From the NCBI RefSeq assembly GCF_040812395.1, contig NZ_JBFNXH010000018.1, positions 1-64,000 of the forward strand: a stretch of 64,000 nucleotides of DNA, in the 5' to 3' direction. A program made the position numbers and the translations under genes. The DNA comes from Paenibacillus_E sp040812395. GTDB lineage: Bacteria; Bacillota; Bacilli; Paenibacillales; NBRC-103111. The notes under the pieces were generated by a model that made no database searches, had not been told where the DNA came from, and saw only the letters and a program-made list of their open reading frames with translations. Each line of letters starts with the position of its first letter. Position 1 is the first letter of the stretch. Below are positions 16,967-25,564 of this stretch, in pieces.

Positions 16967-19204
16967 GTGAATAACGAATTTTGGATCACGGAATCAAAGT
17001 TGAAATGCGTAAAGTTAGGTATTAATCCTTGCGCAGTCCCCTCATTTTCCACGGTCTTGTCAGAAATGGAGATGAGTCAGAAGCGAGACGACTACGAAGA
17101 GATTTTGTCCGTCATTAACTTTTTTGTTCATAAAATGCTGGAACTCATGAAAGGGATTCCGCTGCTGATTATGATTTCCGACGAGAAAGGCTGCGTTCTG
17201 GAAATGGCCGGCGACGAGGCGATCAAAAGTGTGGTGAATGAATCCGGCATTCAGGTCGGCCTTGTTTTTAAAGAGCATGAAGCGGGAACCAACAGTATTA
17301 ATTTGGCCTTAGAGCATCGCGAACCTTTCCAGCTTATTGGAAATGATCACTACTTCAAATTCCTGACATCCTCTGCCTGCTACTCCGTTCCTTTCCAGTA
17401 CACAGATATTTCTAACCTCTTGGGCACCATTACCATCATGACAGCTATTGATCAGCATAATCCATTTCTGTTAGCTATGCTGTGTACAGTCGTTGACTCC
17501 ATCGAAAGAGAACTGCTTCTCAGAAAGCAAAACAGAAGGCTGCATATTTTGAACCAAGTGGTTATTGAAACAACCAGAAATGGGATCATCATTACCGATC
17601 GCGAAGGCACGATAACGGAGTTCAACAAGTTCGCCGGCATTATAACCGGTTCGATGAAACAAGATGTCATCCATAAAGCGATTCCCGACAATAAAACCAA
17701 ACATTTTATCAATGAGGTTCTGCATAAGGGAAAAGAATATGAGGATATTGAATTGATGTTGAATTTCGGCAAAGAAGAAGAGATGGTTTGCCTGTTTGAC
17801 GCTTTTCCTATCCACGACGAAAATATGCAGATCATGGGTGCATTCGCGCAGTTTCGGGATATCACAGAACGGTATCATACCCAGAAGCAAATCAACTACT
17901 TGGCCTATCACGACGATTTAACGGGACTTACGAATCGGAGATACTTTGCCCAGCATGTTGAGAATTTGCTAAAGCGAAACGCACAAGACAGCAGTATCTT
18001 CGCAATCATGTTTCTGGATTTGGACAGCTTCAAGAAAATCAATGACACGCTGGGACACAATAACGGGGATGCGCTACTCAAGCTGGTGGCGGATCGACTG
18101 CGAATATGCTGTTATGCCCCGAATCATTTGGTTTCCAGAATGGGTGGAGATGAATTCACCATCCTTTTGCAAGAGATTACTGATCATATAGATGCCATTC
18201 ATGTCGCAGAAGAAATCATTAAAGCTTTTGAGAAACCGTTTGCTGTGGATGGCTATGAATTTTATATTACCGCCAGCATCGGAATCGCGTTCTACCCCCA
18301 CGATGGCACAAGTGCCGAAACCCTCATGAAGAACGCCGACATCGCCCTATACCGGGCAAAAGACGAAGGAAAGAACAACTACGCGATCTTCAAGCCTACC
18401 CAAAACGGCGGTGGCCTCGAACGTCTCACCTTAGAAAATTCCATTCGCAAAGCCTTGCAGCTAAATGAGTTTGTCTTGTATTACCAGCCCCAAATTGATA
18501 TACAAACCGGTGTGATCATCGGCACCGAAGCGCTTGTCCGCTGGCAGCATCCGACCCTTGGGTTAATTTCGCCTGGCAAGTTTATTCCGATAGCGGAAGA
18601 GACTGGACTTATTGTTCCTCTCGGGGAATGGGTGCTTCGAACGGCATGTCGGCAAAACCAAATATGGAGAGAGCAGGGCTACGTTCCTTTGAAAGTGTCC
18701 GTAAATCTTTCTACGCGTCAATTCGCCAGACAGAATCTAGTCGACACGGTCAAAAAAATTTTACAGGAAACTCAGCTGGATCCTCAGTATTTGGAGCTCG
18801 AAATTACAGAATCGATGACCATGAATGTGGACATTGCGATTGAAGTTCTCGGTAAACTGAAGGAACTCGGCATCCGCATTTGCATTGACGATTTCGGGAC
18901 AGGCTACAGCAATCTCTATTACCTTAAACTATTTTCTATTGATCGTCTTAAGATCGACCAGTCTTTCGTTAGGGATATTATGACCGATACGAATGACGCA
19001 GACATTGTAGCGACGATCATAGCTATGGCCCATAAGCTTGGAATCGATGTGATAGCAGAAGGTGTGGAGACCAAAGACCAATTAGACTTTTTAAGCAGCC
19101 AGAACTGCCATGAAGTACAGGGCTTCTACTATCATCGACCTTTGCCTACTGAGCAAATTGAGCAATTATTCACAAGAACAACGGCAATGAAAACTAATTC
19201 ATAA
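16967..19204 (+). CDS. GAF-PAS-GGDEF-EAL c-di-GMP turnover protein
   Basis: 745 aa, soluble. Domain order: an AcoR-like GAF sensor (~60-175, with the phrase HEAGTNSINLAL typical of sigma-54-activator GAF domains), PAS (~195-300), GGDEF (~310-480) with an intact MGGDEF near residue 391, and EAL (~490-740) with intact EALVRW, SVNLS, EITES, DDFGTGYS and KIDQSF. Both catalytic sites look functional, so it may make and/or degrade c-di-GMP, with one domain possibly regulatory. The GTG start has AAGGGGGAT upstream and a strong sigma-A promoter. The next two genes follow at 10 and 18 nt and are likely co-transcribed. Confidence 0.9.
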   Translation: MNNEFWITESKLKCVKLGINPCAVPSFSTVLSEMEMSQKRDDYEEILSVINFFVHKMLELMKGIPLLIMISDEKGCVLEMAGDEAIKSVVNESGIQVGLVFKEHEAGTNSINLALEHREPFQLIGNDHYFKFLTSSACYSVPFQYTDISNLLGTITIMTAIDQHNPFLLAMLCTVVDSIERELLLRKQNRRLHILNQVVIETTRNGIIITDREGTITEFNKFAGIITGSMKQDVIHKAIPDNKTKHFINEVLHKGKEYEDIELMLNFGKEEEMVCLFDAFPIHDENMQIMGAFAQFRDITERYHTQKQINYLAYHDDLTGLTNRRYFAQHVENLLKRNAQDSSIFAIMFLDLDSFKKINDTLGHNNGDALLKLVADRLRICCYAPNHLVSRMGGDEFTILLQEITDHIDAIHVAEEIIKAFEKPFAVDGYEFYITASIGIAFYPHDGTSAETLMKNADIALYRAKDEGKNNYAIFKPTQNGGGLERLTLENSIRKALQLNEFVLYYQPQIDIQTGVIIGTEALVRWQHPTLGLISPGKFIPIAEETGLIVPLGEWVLRTACRQNQIWREQGYVPLKVSVNLSTRQFARQNLVDTVKKILQETQLDPQYLELEITESMTMNVDIAIEVLGKLKELGIRICIDDFGTGYSNLYYLKLFSIDRLKIDQSFVRDIMTDTNDADIVATIIAMAHKLGIDVIAEGVETKDQLDFLSSQNCHEVQGFYYHRPLPTEQIEQLFTRTTAMKTNS

Positions 19205-19214
19205 AGGTGAAACG

Positions 19215-20864
19215 ATGAAAAAGAGAGTATATACCATACTGGTGGAGCATTTTAAAAAATGGGGGGTTACTCATGTATTTGGTATCCCTGGCAAATCGAT
19301 TTCCCCGCTTATGTTGGAGTTGGACAATTTCGGCATCGAATATGTGTTAGGTCGCCATGAAACAGGCAGCGGGTTCGAAGCATCCGGCTACGCGCTTGCG
19401 AAGAAATCGATAGGTGTCGCCATCGGCACGTCGGGTCCGGGGGGGACGAACCTCATTACGGCAGCCGGTCAGGCGAAAGAGTTCCAGTTGCCTGTGCTGT
19501 TCATTACCGGCCAGCCTTCGATGCAGGAGACGGGACGAGCACTAAGCCAGGATTCAAGCCAATTCGGTACGGATCTGGTCAAAATGTTCGAACCTGTAAC
19601 CTTATTCAGTGCACGGATCGAGCGAGGGGATCTGCTTCCCTTGTACTTGAAGCATGCTTTGGAGAGAGCTTGCTCCGGGGAGCAGGGCCCTGTTCATTTA
19701 TGTATCCCGTTTGATGTGTTGATGGAGGAAATAGAGGCATTTGAGCTGCCGTTGCCAGACTATGCATCGCCTGTCGTGTCGCCCGATATCGATAAGGCGA
19801 TCGCTTTAATTAACGAGGCGAAGCATCCGGTGCTTTTCCTTGGCAAAGGCGCTGTCATGTCGGAGGTTTACGACGAATTACGTATGATCGCGGAGCACTG
19901 GGGAATTCCCATTGTGACCACACCAGGCGGAAAGGGAGCCTTTCCGACCAAGCACCCGCTCTACTTAGGCGGATATGGGCTTGGCGGTTCCAAGTATGCG
20001 ACCGAATATATGAAATCCGATATTGATCTCATGATTGTAGTAGGAAGTAAACTGTGTGATATGTCATTGTCCGGTTATACGGCCGATATGGCGCCAGGTC
20101 AAGTGCTGCAATTCGAATATGATCTTACGTTTGCGGGCAAATCGATCCAGGCACCGACGCAAGTGATTCTTGGCGATATCAGGTATAACCTGAGGCAGGT
20201 CGTCAAGCGCAGCGGTGCAACAGGCAAAGATCATGAGCCGCTCACGGGTTTGGAGCAAGTGGCCGCTGCTGCAACACCTTCTACTTCGGGGACGTTGTTG
20301 TCGGCAGGAACGGCATTTAGAGCACTCCGCTCTGTGCTTCCGAACGATGCAATTTTATTCGGCGATGCAGGAAGCCACTCCTTTCATGCTGTACAAAATT
20401 TTGAAATTATCGAGCCTGGAACGTTCTTTATGGATGAAGTGTTCATTGCGATGGGAGCGGCGATTGGCTATTCGATTGGAGCCAGTATTGCAAATCCTGG
20501 CAGACCTATCGTCTGCGTAACTGGCGATGGGTGCATGATGATGCATGGGACAGAGATTTCCACGGCTGTGAACCATGGCGCTCCTGTCATTTTCTTCGTA
20601 CTGAATAACGGGCGATTAGATATGGTAGACAAAGGCATGTCGTACAATACAGGCCGATCTGTGGGCGCTATCTATGATAGACCTCTGGATGTCAGCCTTT
20701 TTGCTCAGTCTATGGGGGCGAAGGCCTACCGCTGTGAGCAAGCGGATGACATTACAGCTGCGGTGGGAGCCGCTTTACAGTCCAACGAGACTACTGTCAT
20801 TGAAGTCATGGTAGATCCGCTAGAAATCCCACCGATATTAACACGATTGCTTAGCTTGGACTAA
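19215..20864 (+). CDS. Thiamine-diphosphate-dependent enzyme (acetolactate synthase/benzoylformate decarboxylase-like)
   Basis: 549 aa. The catalytic Glu region is at RHETGSGFEASGYA, the Gly-rich loop is GTSGPGGTNLITAAGQA, and the ThDP/Mg motif runs from GDGCMMMHGTE to FVLNN (GDG-N-NN). The enzyme belongs to the IlvB/MdlC superfamily, but the neighbours do not include a regulatory small subunit, so it is more likely a 2-oxo-acid decarboxylase or ligase than biosynthetic acetolactate synthase. The actual substrate cannot be told. AAAGGTGA precedes ATG 19215. It is paired with a carboxymuconolactone-decarboxylase-like protein. Confidence 0.82.
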   Translation: MKKRVYTILVEHFKKWGVTHVFGIPGKSISPLMLELDNFGIEYVLGRHETGSGFEASGYALAKKSIGVAIGTSGPGGTNLITAAGQAKEFQLPVLFITGQPSMQETGRALSQDSSQFGTDLVKMFEPVTLFSARIERGDLLPLYLKHALERACSGEQGPVHLCIPFDVLMEEIEAFELPLPDYASPVVSPDIDKAIALINEAKHPVLFLGKGAVMSEVYDELRMIAEHWGIPIVTTPGGKGAFPTKHPLYLGGYGLGGSKYATEYMKSDIDLMIVVGSKLCDMSLSGYTADMAPGQVLQFEYDLTFAGKSIQAPTQVILGDIRYNLRQVVKRSGATGKDHEPLTGLEQVAAAATPSTSGTLLSAGTAFRALRSVLPNDAILFGDAGSHSFHAVQNFEIIEPGTFFMDEVFIAMGAAIGYSIGASIANPGRPIVCVTGDGCMMMHGTEISTAVNHGAPVIFFVLNNGRLDMVDKGMSYNTGRSVGAIYDRPLDVSLFAQSMGAKAYRCEQADDITAAVGAALQSNETTVIEVMVDPLEIPPILTRLLSLD

Positions 20865-20882
20865 TTTAGGCGGAGGTACCTT

Positions 20883-21269
20883 ATGGAAGCGAATCCTTAT
20901 GATAAAGGTTTGGAAGTTCTAGGAAAAATGGTCGATGAGGACATCATCAACGAAACGATTAACCGGGTTAAACAATTTAGTCCGGACATCGCCAAGCTCA
21001 TCGTTGAATTCCCTTTCGGCACGATTTACTCTCGTCCAGGACTTGCTTTGCAGCAAAGAAGCTTGATGACGATTGTCGCTTTGATTACGACAGGCGCTTC
21101 AAACCAGCTTGATTTCCATATCCACGGAGCTCTTAATGTTGGACTTACGCCACAGGAAGTCATTGAGGCTATCATCCATACGATTCCTTATTCAGGGTTT
21201 CCTAAAGCTGTCGATGCTGTGGGTGTAACGATGAAAGTATTCAAAGAACGTGACATTACACTTGATTAA
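20883..21269 (+). CDS. Carboxymuconolactone decarboxylase (CMD/AhpD-like) family protein
   Basis: 128 aa, the compact all-helical CMD fold. The region from LALQQRSLMTIVALITTGA to LDFHIHGALNVGLTPQEVIEAI matches the gamma-carboxymuconolactone decarboxylase (PcaC) pattern. The AhpD redox CxxC is absent, so a decarboxylase or lyase role is more likely than a peroxidase one. GGCGGAGG precedes ATG 20883. It follows the ThDP enzyme by 18 nt, suggesting successive steps in breakdown of a carboxylic or aromatic acid. Confidence 0.82.
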   Translation: MEANPYDKGLEVLGKMVDEDIINETINRVKQFSPDIAKLIVEFPFGTIYSRPGLALQQRSLMTIVALITTGASNQLDFHIHGALNVGLTPQEVIEAIIHTIPYSGFPKAVDAVGVTMKVFKERDITLD

Positions 21270-21326
21270 TGTGGTAATTAATGCAGTAATTCATATAGTA
21301 CAATAAATGAAGTTCAAAACATTTAA

Positions 21327-21376
21327 ATCCCTATCTTCGAGAGGGGCATCCGCCCCCACGATGATAGGGGTTTTGT
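21327..21376 (+). terminator. Rho-independent terminator of the c-di-GMP/ThDP/CMD operon
   Basis: ATCCCTATC and GATAGGGG close a branched hairpin that contains an inner GAGGGGcatcCGCCCCC stem; TTTTG follows. Confidence 0.7.
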
Positions 21377-21395
21377 CATCGGGGAGATAACTGAC

Positions 21396-22832
21396 ATGAA
21401 ACTGAGCTTGTATCCAACACTGGCATGTACCCTATTTCTATTGGCTTGCAGCACAAGCGCTGCATTTGCAGCGGACGATGCGATCGTCCATGAGCAACGG
21501 AAGGTGGCCTACAATGGCAGCACGTATACGCTTGATCTGATTCGGGTGGACGTGACGAATCCGACGATTCAGGTGAAGGCGATTGCCGCGAATCATGAAC
21601 TGGGCAGCGTGCAGGATTTTGCCGGCATGATGTCGGAGAATGACGCTGTGGTCGGGATCAATGGCACTTTTTTCGATGCCTTTACGGACGGAATCGATTA
21701 CCGGACGCCGTATGGCGTTCTATTGAATAACAACGATTTATTTTACGGCGGGGATAAAGAAACTTCGATTACCGTTTCCTCGGATAAGCTAGCTTCCGTA
21801 CAGCGCTTGGGCATCGGCAGTTCCGTGCAAGCCGGCAGGTTCAGCGCCCAGTTAAACGGGGTGGATCTCTATTACGGCGATCAAGCGAATGGAGCTTGGG
21901 TATTCAGTAAGGATTATGGCGACGTAGCCGATGAACCGGGGATCAAGATTACCATCGGGGAGGATTCCAAGGTAAAGGCGATCTCCAGTGAAGCAGTCTT
22001 GATTCCTTCAAGCGGGAAGGTGTTGCTGCTCTCCGCTGATCATAGCTTGGAGCAAGTGAAGAAGCAGATTAAACCGGGCGATACGTTCAGCATGAATCAA
22101 TCAGTTACCAATCTGGACACGAAGGTGACGTCTCCTCTAGCTGACTTTCAGCTTGCTATCGGCGCTGGACCGAAGCTGCTGACAGGCGGCAATGTCGACA
22201 TCGATTTCGAAAGAGACCGGTTCGTCGATCCGCTTGTCACGTCACAAGCGAATGTGAGGAGTTTTGCCGGTGTCGATGAGAATGGCCGATTGGTGATGGG
22301 GACGATTTCATACAGTACCATTGAGCAAATGGCGAACGTCCTGCAACAAGCAGGCATGACGGATGCCATCAATCTGGATGGCGGGGCGAGTTCCGCTCTT
22401 TACTACAAAGGCAACGTGCTGCGGAAGCCCGGAAGGCTGCTTAGTAATGCGCTGATAGTCCAGCAGTCGGACAAACCGCGGGTGCAGTTAAACGTGAATG
22501 GACAGCTGACAGGCAACAAAACCGGCTATATGGCGAATGAGCTGACGATGGTGCCGTTTCGCGTGCTGTTGAATCGAATGAAAGCCGAGTATCAGTGGCA
22601 TGCAGAGGATTCGAGTCTGCACATTTCGAAGGGAAAGCTGAAGATCGATCTGAAACTAGGCAGCGCGATAGCCGTTGTTAATGGAAAGTCCGTCACAATG
22701 GATTCGGAACCGCAGATTGTAGAGGGAAGGATGTTTGTGCCGCTCCGGTTTATTGCGGAGTCGTTAGGCGCTAAAGTCGAGTGGGACGCTCGCTTGTACC
22801 GGGCGAATGTGCAGTTCGGCGAGGGTCAGTAA
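21396..22832 (+). CDS. Secreted phosphodiester glycosidase-like protein with copper-amine-oxidase stalk domain
   Basis: 478 aa. A Sec signal peptide (hydrophobic residues 5-22, cleavage after SAAFA) is followed by a NAGPA/phosphodiester alpha-N-acetylglucosaminidase-like domain (~30-355) with the family motifs VVGINGTFFDA and INLDGGASSALYY. The C-terminal ~110 residues are a copper amine oxidase N-terminal-like (stalk) domain (VPFRVLLNRM..., EGRMFVPLRFIAESLGA), a frequent surface module in Paenibacillus. It probably acts on cell-wall or exopolysaccharide glycans outside the cell. A convergent terminator separates it from hcp. Confidence 0.85.
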   Translation: MKLSLYPTLACTLFLLACSTSAAFAADDAIVHEQRKVAYNGSTYTLDLIRVDVTNPTIQVKAIAANHELGSVQDFAGMMSENDAVVGINGTFFDAFTDGIDYRTPYGVLLNNNDLFYGGDKETSITVSSDKLASVQRLGIGSSVQAGRFSAQLNGVDLYYGDQANGAWVFSKDYGDVADEPGIKITIGEDSKVKAISSEAVLIPSSGKVLLLSADHSLEQVKKQIKPGDTFSMNQSVTNLDTKVTSPLADFQLAIGAGPKLLTGGNVDIDFERDRFVDPLVTSQANVRSFAGVDENGRLVMGTISYSTIEQMANVLQQAGMTDAINLDGGASSALYYKGNVLRKPGRLLSNALIVQQSDKPRVQLNVNGQLTGNKTGYMANELTMVPFRVLLNRMKAEYQWHAEDSSLHISKGKLKIDLKLGSAIAVVNGKSVTMDSEPQIVEGRMFVPLRFIAESLGAKVEWDARLYRANVQFGEGQ

Positions 22833-22920
22833 GGGGCAATAAAGGAGTAGACGGCTTGTTGAAAAGAGAATCGGCAGCCTTGGATGAAGAAGTCTTGGAC
22901 TGCCGCTTTGTATTGAACTT

Positions 22921-22968
22921 AAAATCCCCCCGTTCCCATGTACATTTGCCGGAGCGGGGGGATTTTCG
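22921..22968. terminator. Bidirectional terminator between the glycosidase gene and hcp
   Basis: AAAATCCCCCCG (22921-22932) pairs with CGGGGGGATTTT (22955-22966), with A and T tracts on both sides, between two convergent genes. Confidence 0.85.
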
Positions 22969-22989
22969 TTGTGCAATGGCAGATTCAGA

Positions 22990-24282
22990 CTAGTGCAGCG
23001 AAAGCATGGCCGCCATGTCCTCTTGCGCATCGCCGATCAGCTTCAGGCCGAATTTCTCGACGAGTACGTTCATGACACCTTCGTTAATGAACTCCGGTGC
23101 CTTCGGACCGATACGGATATCCTGGATGCCGAGGCTGAACAAGCCTAACAGAATGGCGACGGCCTTCTGTTCGAACCACGACAGCACGATGCTCACTGGC
23201 AGTTCGTTGACACTGCAGTCAAAGGCGTCGGCTAGCGCCAGCGCGATTTTGACCGTGGAGCCGGAGTTGTTGCATTGGCCCAAATCGATGTAACGCGGGA
23301 TGCCGGTGCCAGCAACCGTGCCATAATCTACATCATTAAAGCGGAACTTGCCGCAGGACGTTGTCAAGATGACGGTGTCGTTCGGGAGAGATGTCGCCAG
23401 CTCGCGGTAATACTCGCCGCCCTTGCCCGGGGCGTCGCAGCCGGCGATGACGAAGAAACGCTTGATCAGGCCGTCTTTGACCGCTTGAATGATTTCTGGC
23501 GCAAGCCCGATGACGGTTTCGTGGTGGTAGCCGGTGGTCAGCACCAGCTCAGAGTCGATATTCGCCTCCGGCAGCTCGAGCGCCCGCTCGATGAGCGGCG
23601 AGAAATCCTCGCCGACGATTTTCGTAACGTTCTCAAGCCCGGCTACCTCATAGGAGAAGAAACGATCCGCATACGTGCCTTTGATCGGCATCACACAGTT
23701 TGTCGTCGCGAGAATCGCTCCAGGGAACTGCTCGAACAGCCGGCGTTGGTCGTACCAGGCTTTCCCGATGTTTCCTTTTAAGTGCGCATATTGCTTCAGC
23801 TTCGGGTACCCGTGCGCCGGCAGCATTTCGGAGTGGGTGTAGATATGGATGCCTTTGCCTTCCGTCTGCTTAAGCAGTTCTTCCAGCGCATAGAGGTTGT
23901 GTCCCGTCACGACGATGCACTTGCCCTGGATCTTGTTCTGCGTTACCGTGACCGGCTGCGGAATACCGAAGTGCGTCGTATGCGCACGGTCGAGCACATC
24001 CATAATCCGCACTGCGGCATTGCCGACCTTCATGGCCATATCCAGGTGCTCCTGCAGATTGAAATTGGAGTTGGTTAATGTCAAATAAAGTGCTTCGTGC
24101 GTGATTTTATCCACTTCTGGGTCGGTGTATCCAAGCTGTCTGGCGTGCGTCGCATAAGCGGCAATTCCCTTTAGTGCAAAAATGATCGTATCCTGCAGGC
24201 TTGCGATTGTCTCGTCTTTTCCGCATACTCCGATTACCTGGCAGCCGCCTTCCGGCGTTTGTTCACATTGGTAACAAAACAT
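22990..24282 (-). CDS. hcp: Hydroxylamine reductase / hybrid cluster protein
   Basis: 430 aa, shorter than the ~550-residue E. coli Hcp. N-terminal cysteines C3, C6, C14 and C20 bind the first iron-sulfur cluster (CYQCEQTPEGGC, then VIGVCG). Hybrid-cluster ligands are seen in TGHNLYALEE, TTNCVMP, IAGCDAPGKGG, TTSCGKFRFN, and LGQCNNSGSTVKIALALA. Hcp reduces hydroxylamine or, more likely in vivo, nitric oxide under low oxygen. GGAGGG lies before the ATG. A TGTGA-N6-TCACA palindrome 74 nt upstream suggests Fnr/CRP-family control by oxygen or nitrosative stress. Confidence 0.93.
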   Translation of the reverse strand: MFCYQCEQTPEGGCQVIGVCGKDETIASLQDTIIFALKGIAAYATHARQLGYTDPEVDKITHEALYLTLTNSNFNLQEHLDMAMKVGNAAVRIMDVLDRAHTTHFGIPQPVTVTQNKIQGKCIVVTGHNLYALEELLKQTEGKGIHIYTHSEMLPAHGYPKLKQYAHLKGNIGKAWYDQRRLFEQFPGAILATTNCVMPIKGTYADRFFSYEVAGLENVTKIVGEDFSPLIERALELPEANIDSELVLTTGYHHETVIGLAPEIIQAVKDGLIKRFFVIAGCDAPGKGGEYYRELATSLPNDTVILTTSCGKFRFNDVDYGTVAGTGIPRYIDLGQCNNSGSTVKIALALADAFDCSVNELPVSIVLSWFEQKAVAILLGLFSLGIQDIRIGPKAPEFINEGVMNVLVEKFGLKLIGDAQEDMAAMLSLH

Positions 24283-24355
24283 GAAGTGCCCTCCATTCGG
24301 TGATTCACTATGATCTCTTACAACGATTAGCTTATCAGAAGCGGGAGGAGGCTAA

Positions 24356-24371
24356 TGTGACGGAAGTCACA
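24356..24371. promoter_or_regulatory. Fnr/CRP-type operator upstream of hcp
   Basis: TGTGACGGAAGTCACA is a perfect TGTGA-N6-TCACA dyad, 74-89 nt upstream of the hcp start. Bacillus Fnr uses this half-site, and hcp is a classic anaerobic/NO-induced gene. Confidence 0.7.
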
Positions 24372-24608
24372 AACATGTTTGCGAAATGGTGACAGGGGGG
24401 TTACGCACTTCGCGAGGTGAGGCTGTTCGAACCTGCTTCATTGGAATATATGCTGTGATCCAGTTAAGGGGATGCTCTAACATTGGTATACCTCCAACCG
24501 AAAACGATTTTGGAAATATTTGCTCAAAGAGGACTTTTTTATTCTCATCTCATGAGATTAACGAATATAATGGCGTGTGCCTACTATTTCCAACATTGGA
24601 GGAAGCTT

Positions 24609-25085
24609 ATGTATTATGTCAATTCTTACTGGAGGACTCCTACTCTTGTTCCCGTTTGGCAAATTGCGCCCCAGCAAGCTGTTGAACTGATCAAGGAGTC
24701 TGTGCAAGGAGAACGAAGTGACGAACTGTTTTACGATCAACTGATCAAGATAGCCCCGAATGCGCAGCATGCTGCCGTCATTGCATCGATACGAGATGAT
24801 GAACGGAGCCATAATCGTATGTTTCGGCAAATGTACAAGGACTTAACCGGCTATGAAATCACAGGGTCAGCGAGCGAAGAGAATCCAATCGTGAACTCGT
24901 ACATGGACGGCTTGCAGCAAGCGTTCGAAGGCGAATTGGCCGCGGTTGAAAAGTACAGAAAGATCTGGTTCGGGCTCCCGAACGGCATCTATAAGGACAC
25001 CGTATACGGCATCATTGTGGATGAACAGAAGCATGCCGCAAAGTATAACAACCTGCTTCTAAGTAATATAAAAACTAGGTTCTAG
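24609..25085 (+). CDS. Ferritin-like domain (rubrerythrin-type) protein
   Basis: 158 aa, a predicted four-helix bundle. The second half carries ferritin-like metal-ligand spacing: IRDDERSHNRMF (Glu and His in ExxH-like form), FEGELAAVEKY, and IIVDEQKHAAKYNNLL (Glu, His). The C-terminal rubredoxin domain of true rubrerythrin is absent. The frame is open leftwards, but GGAGGAA (24598-24604) sits 4 nt before ATG 24609. It lies divergent to hcp, with the Fnr-like site between them, so a role in oxygen or peroxide defence with joint control is plausible. Confidence 0.75.
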   Translation: MYYVNSYWRTPTLVPVWQIAPQQAVELIKESVQGERSDELFYDQLIKIAPNAQHAAVIASIRDDERSHNRMFRQMYKDLTGYEITGSASEENPIVNSYMDGLQQAFEGELAAVEKYRKIWFGLPNGIYKDTVYGIIVDEQKHAAKYNNLLLSNIKTRF

Positions 25086-25516
25086 CACACTACTCGGATA
25101 GATCTTAACGGCAATGAGCAAGAAAGCGAAGCAGGAGAAGACATTCCTGAGCAGATCCTTCAAACATTATGGCAAGACCATAAACTGAAGCACTACCTTG
25201 CCTAACATGCAGCGGAGGAAGCCCATGCAAGAACTTGGCCATTGGCTTCTACAGAGACGCAGCGGCACACTTAGAGATCGTTAGGGTCAGTCTAAAACTC
25301 GGGCTCGAAGCACCATTGACTGCCGGCCTGTCTTCGCCAGCCTATATCTCATGACTGCCATTCTGATCATCTGATGGTGCCGCGTTAGCGGCATGGGTGT
25401 CTAATACTTTATTTTCGCAGGATAGTAGGCATTTTTTGCCGTTGGAGCAAGGAGTCGAGTCGTTCCTGAAAAGGATATAACGGGGATTGACGCCACAAAA
25501 AGGAAGTGCTATGATC
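25086..25516. other. Gene-poor stretch, possibly decayed coding DNA
   Basis: No gene is recognised in this ~430-nt stretch. Short open runs exist (about 25108-25205, reading ...EQESEAGEDIPEQIL... to a stop) but they are not familiar and lack a ribosome site. A small perfect hairpin TGCCGC-GTTA-GCGGCA at ~25378 has no T tail. The stretch may be the remnant of a gene. Confidence 0.3.
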
Positions 25517-25543
25517 TAAAACAAACTAAATTCATAGGAATTA
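25517..25543 (+). promoter_or_regulatory. CymR-like operator, site 2
   Basis: TAAAAC, 11 nt, ATAGGAATTA, ending 22 nt before the flavoenzyme start. It is the best match of the three sites to the recalled CymR 3' half ATMGGAATTT. Confidence 0.55.
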
Positions 25544-25564
25544 TATGATAAAGGTTGGTGGAGA

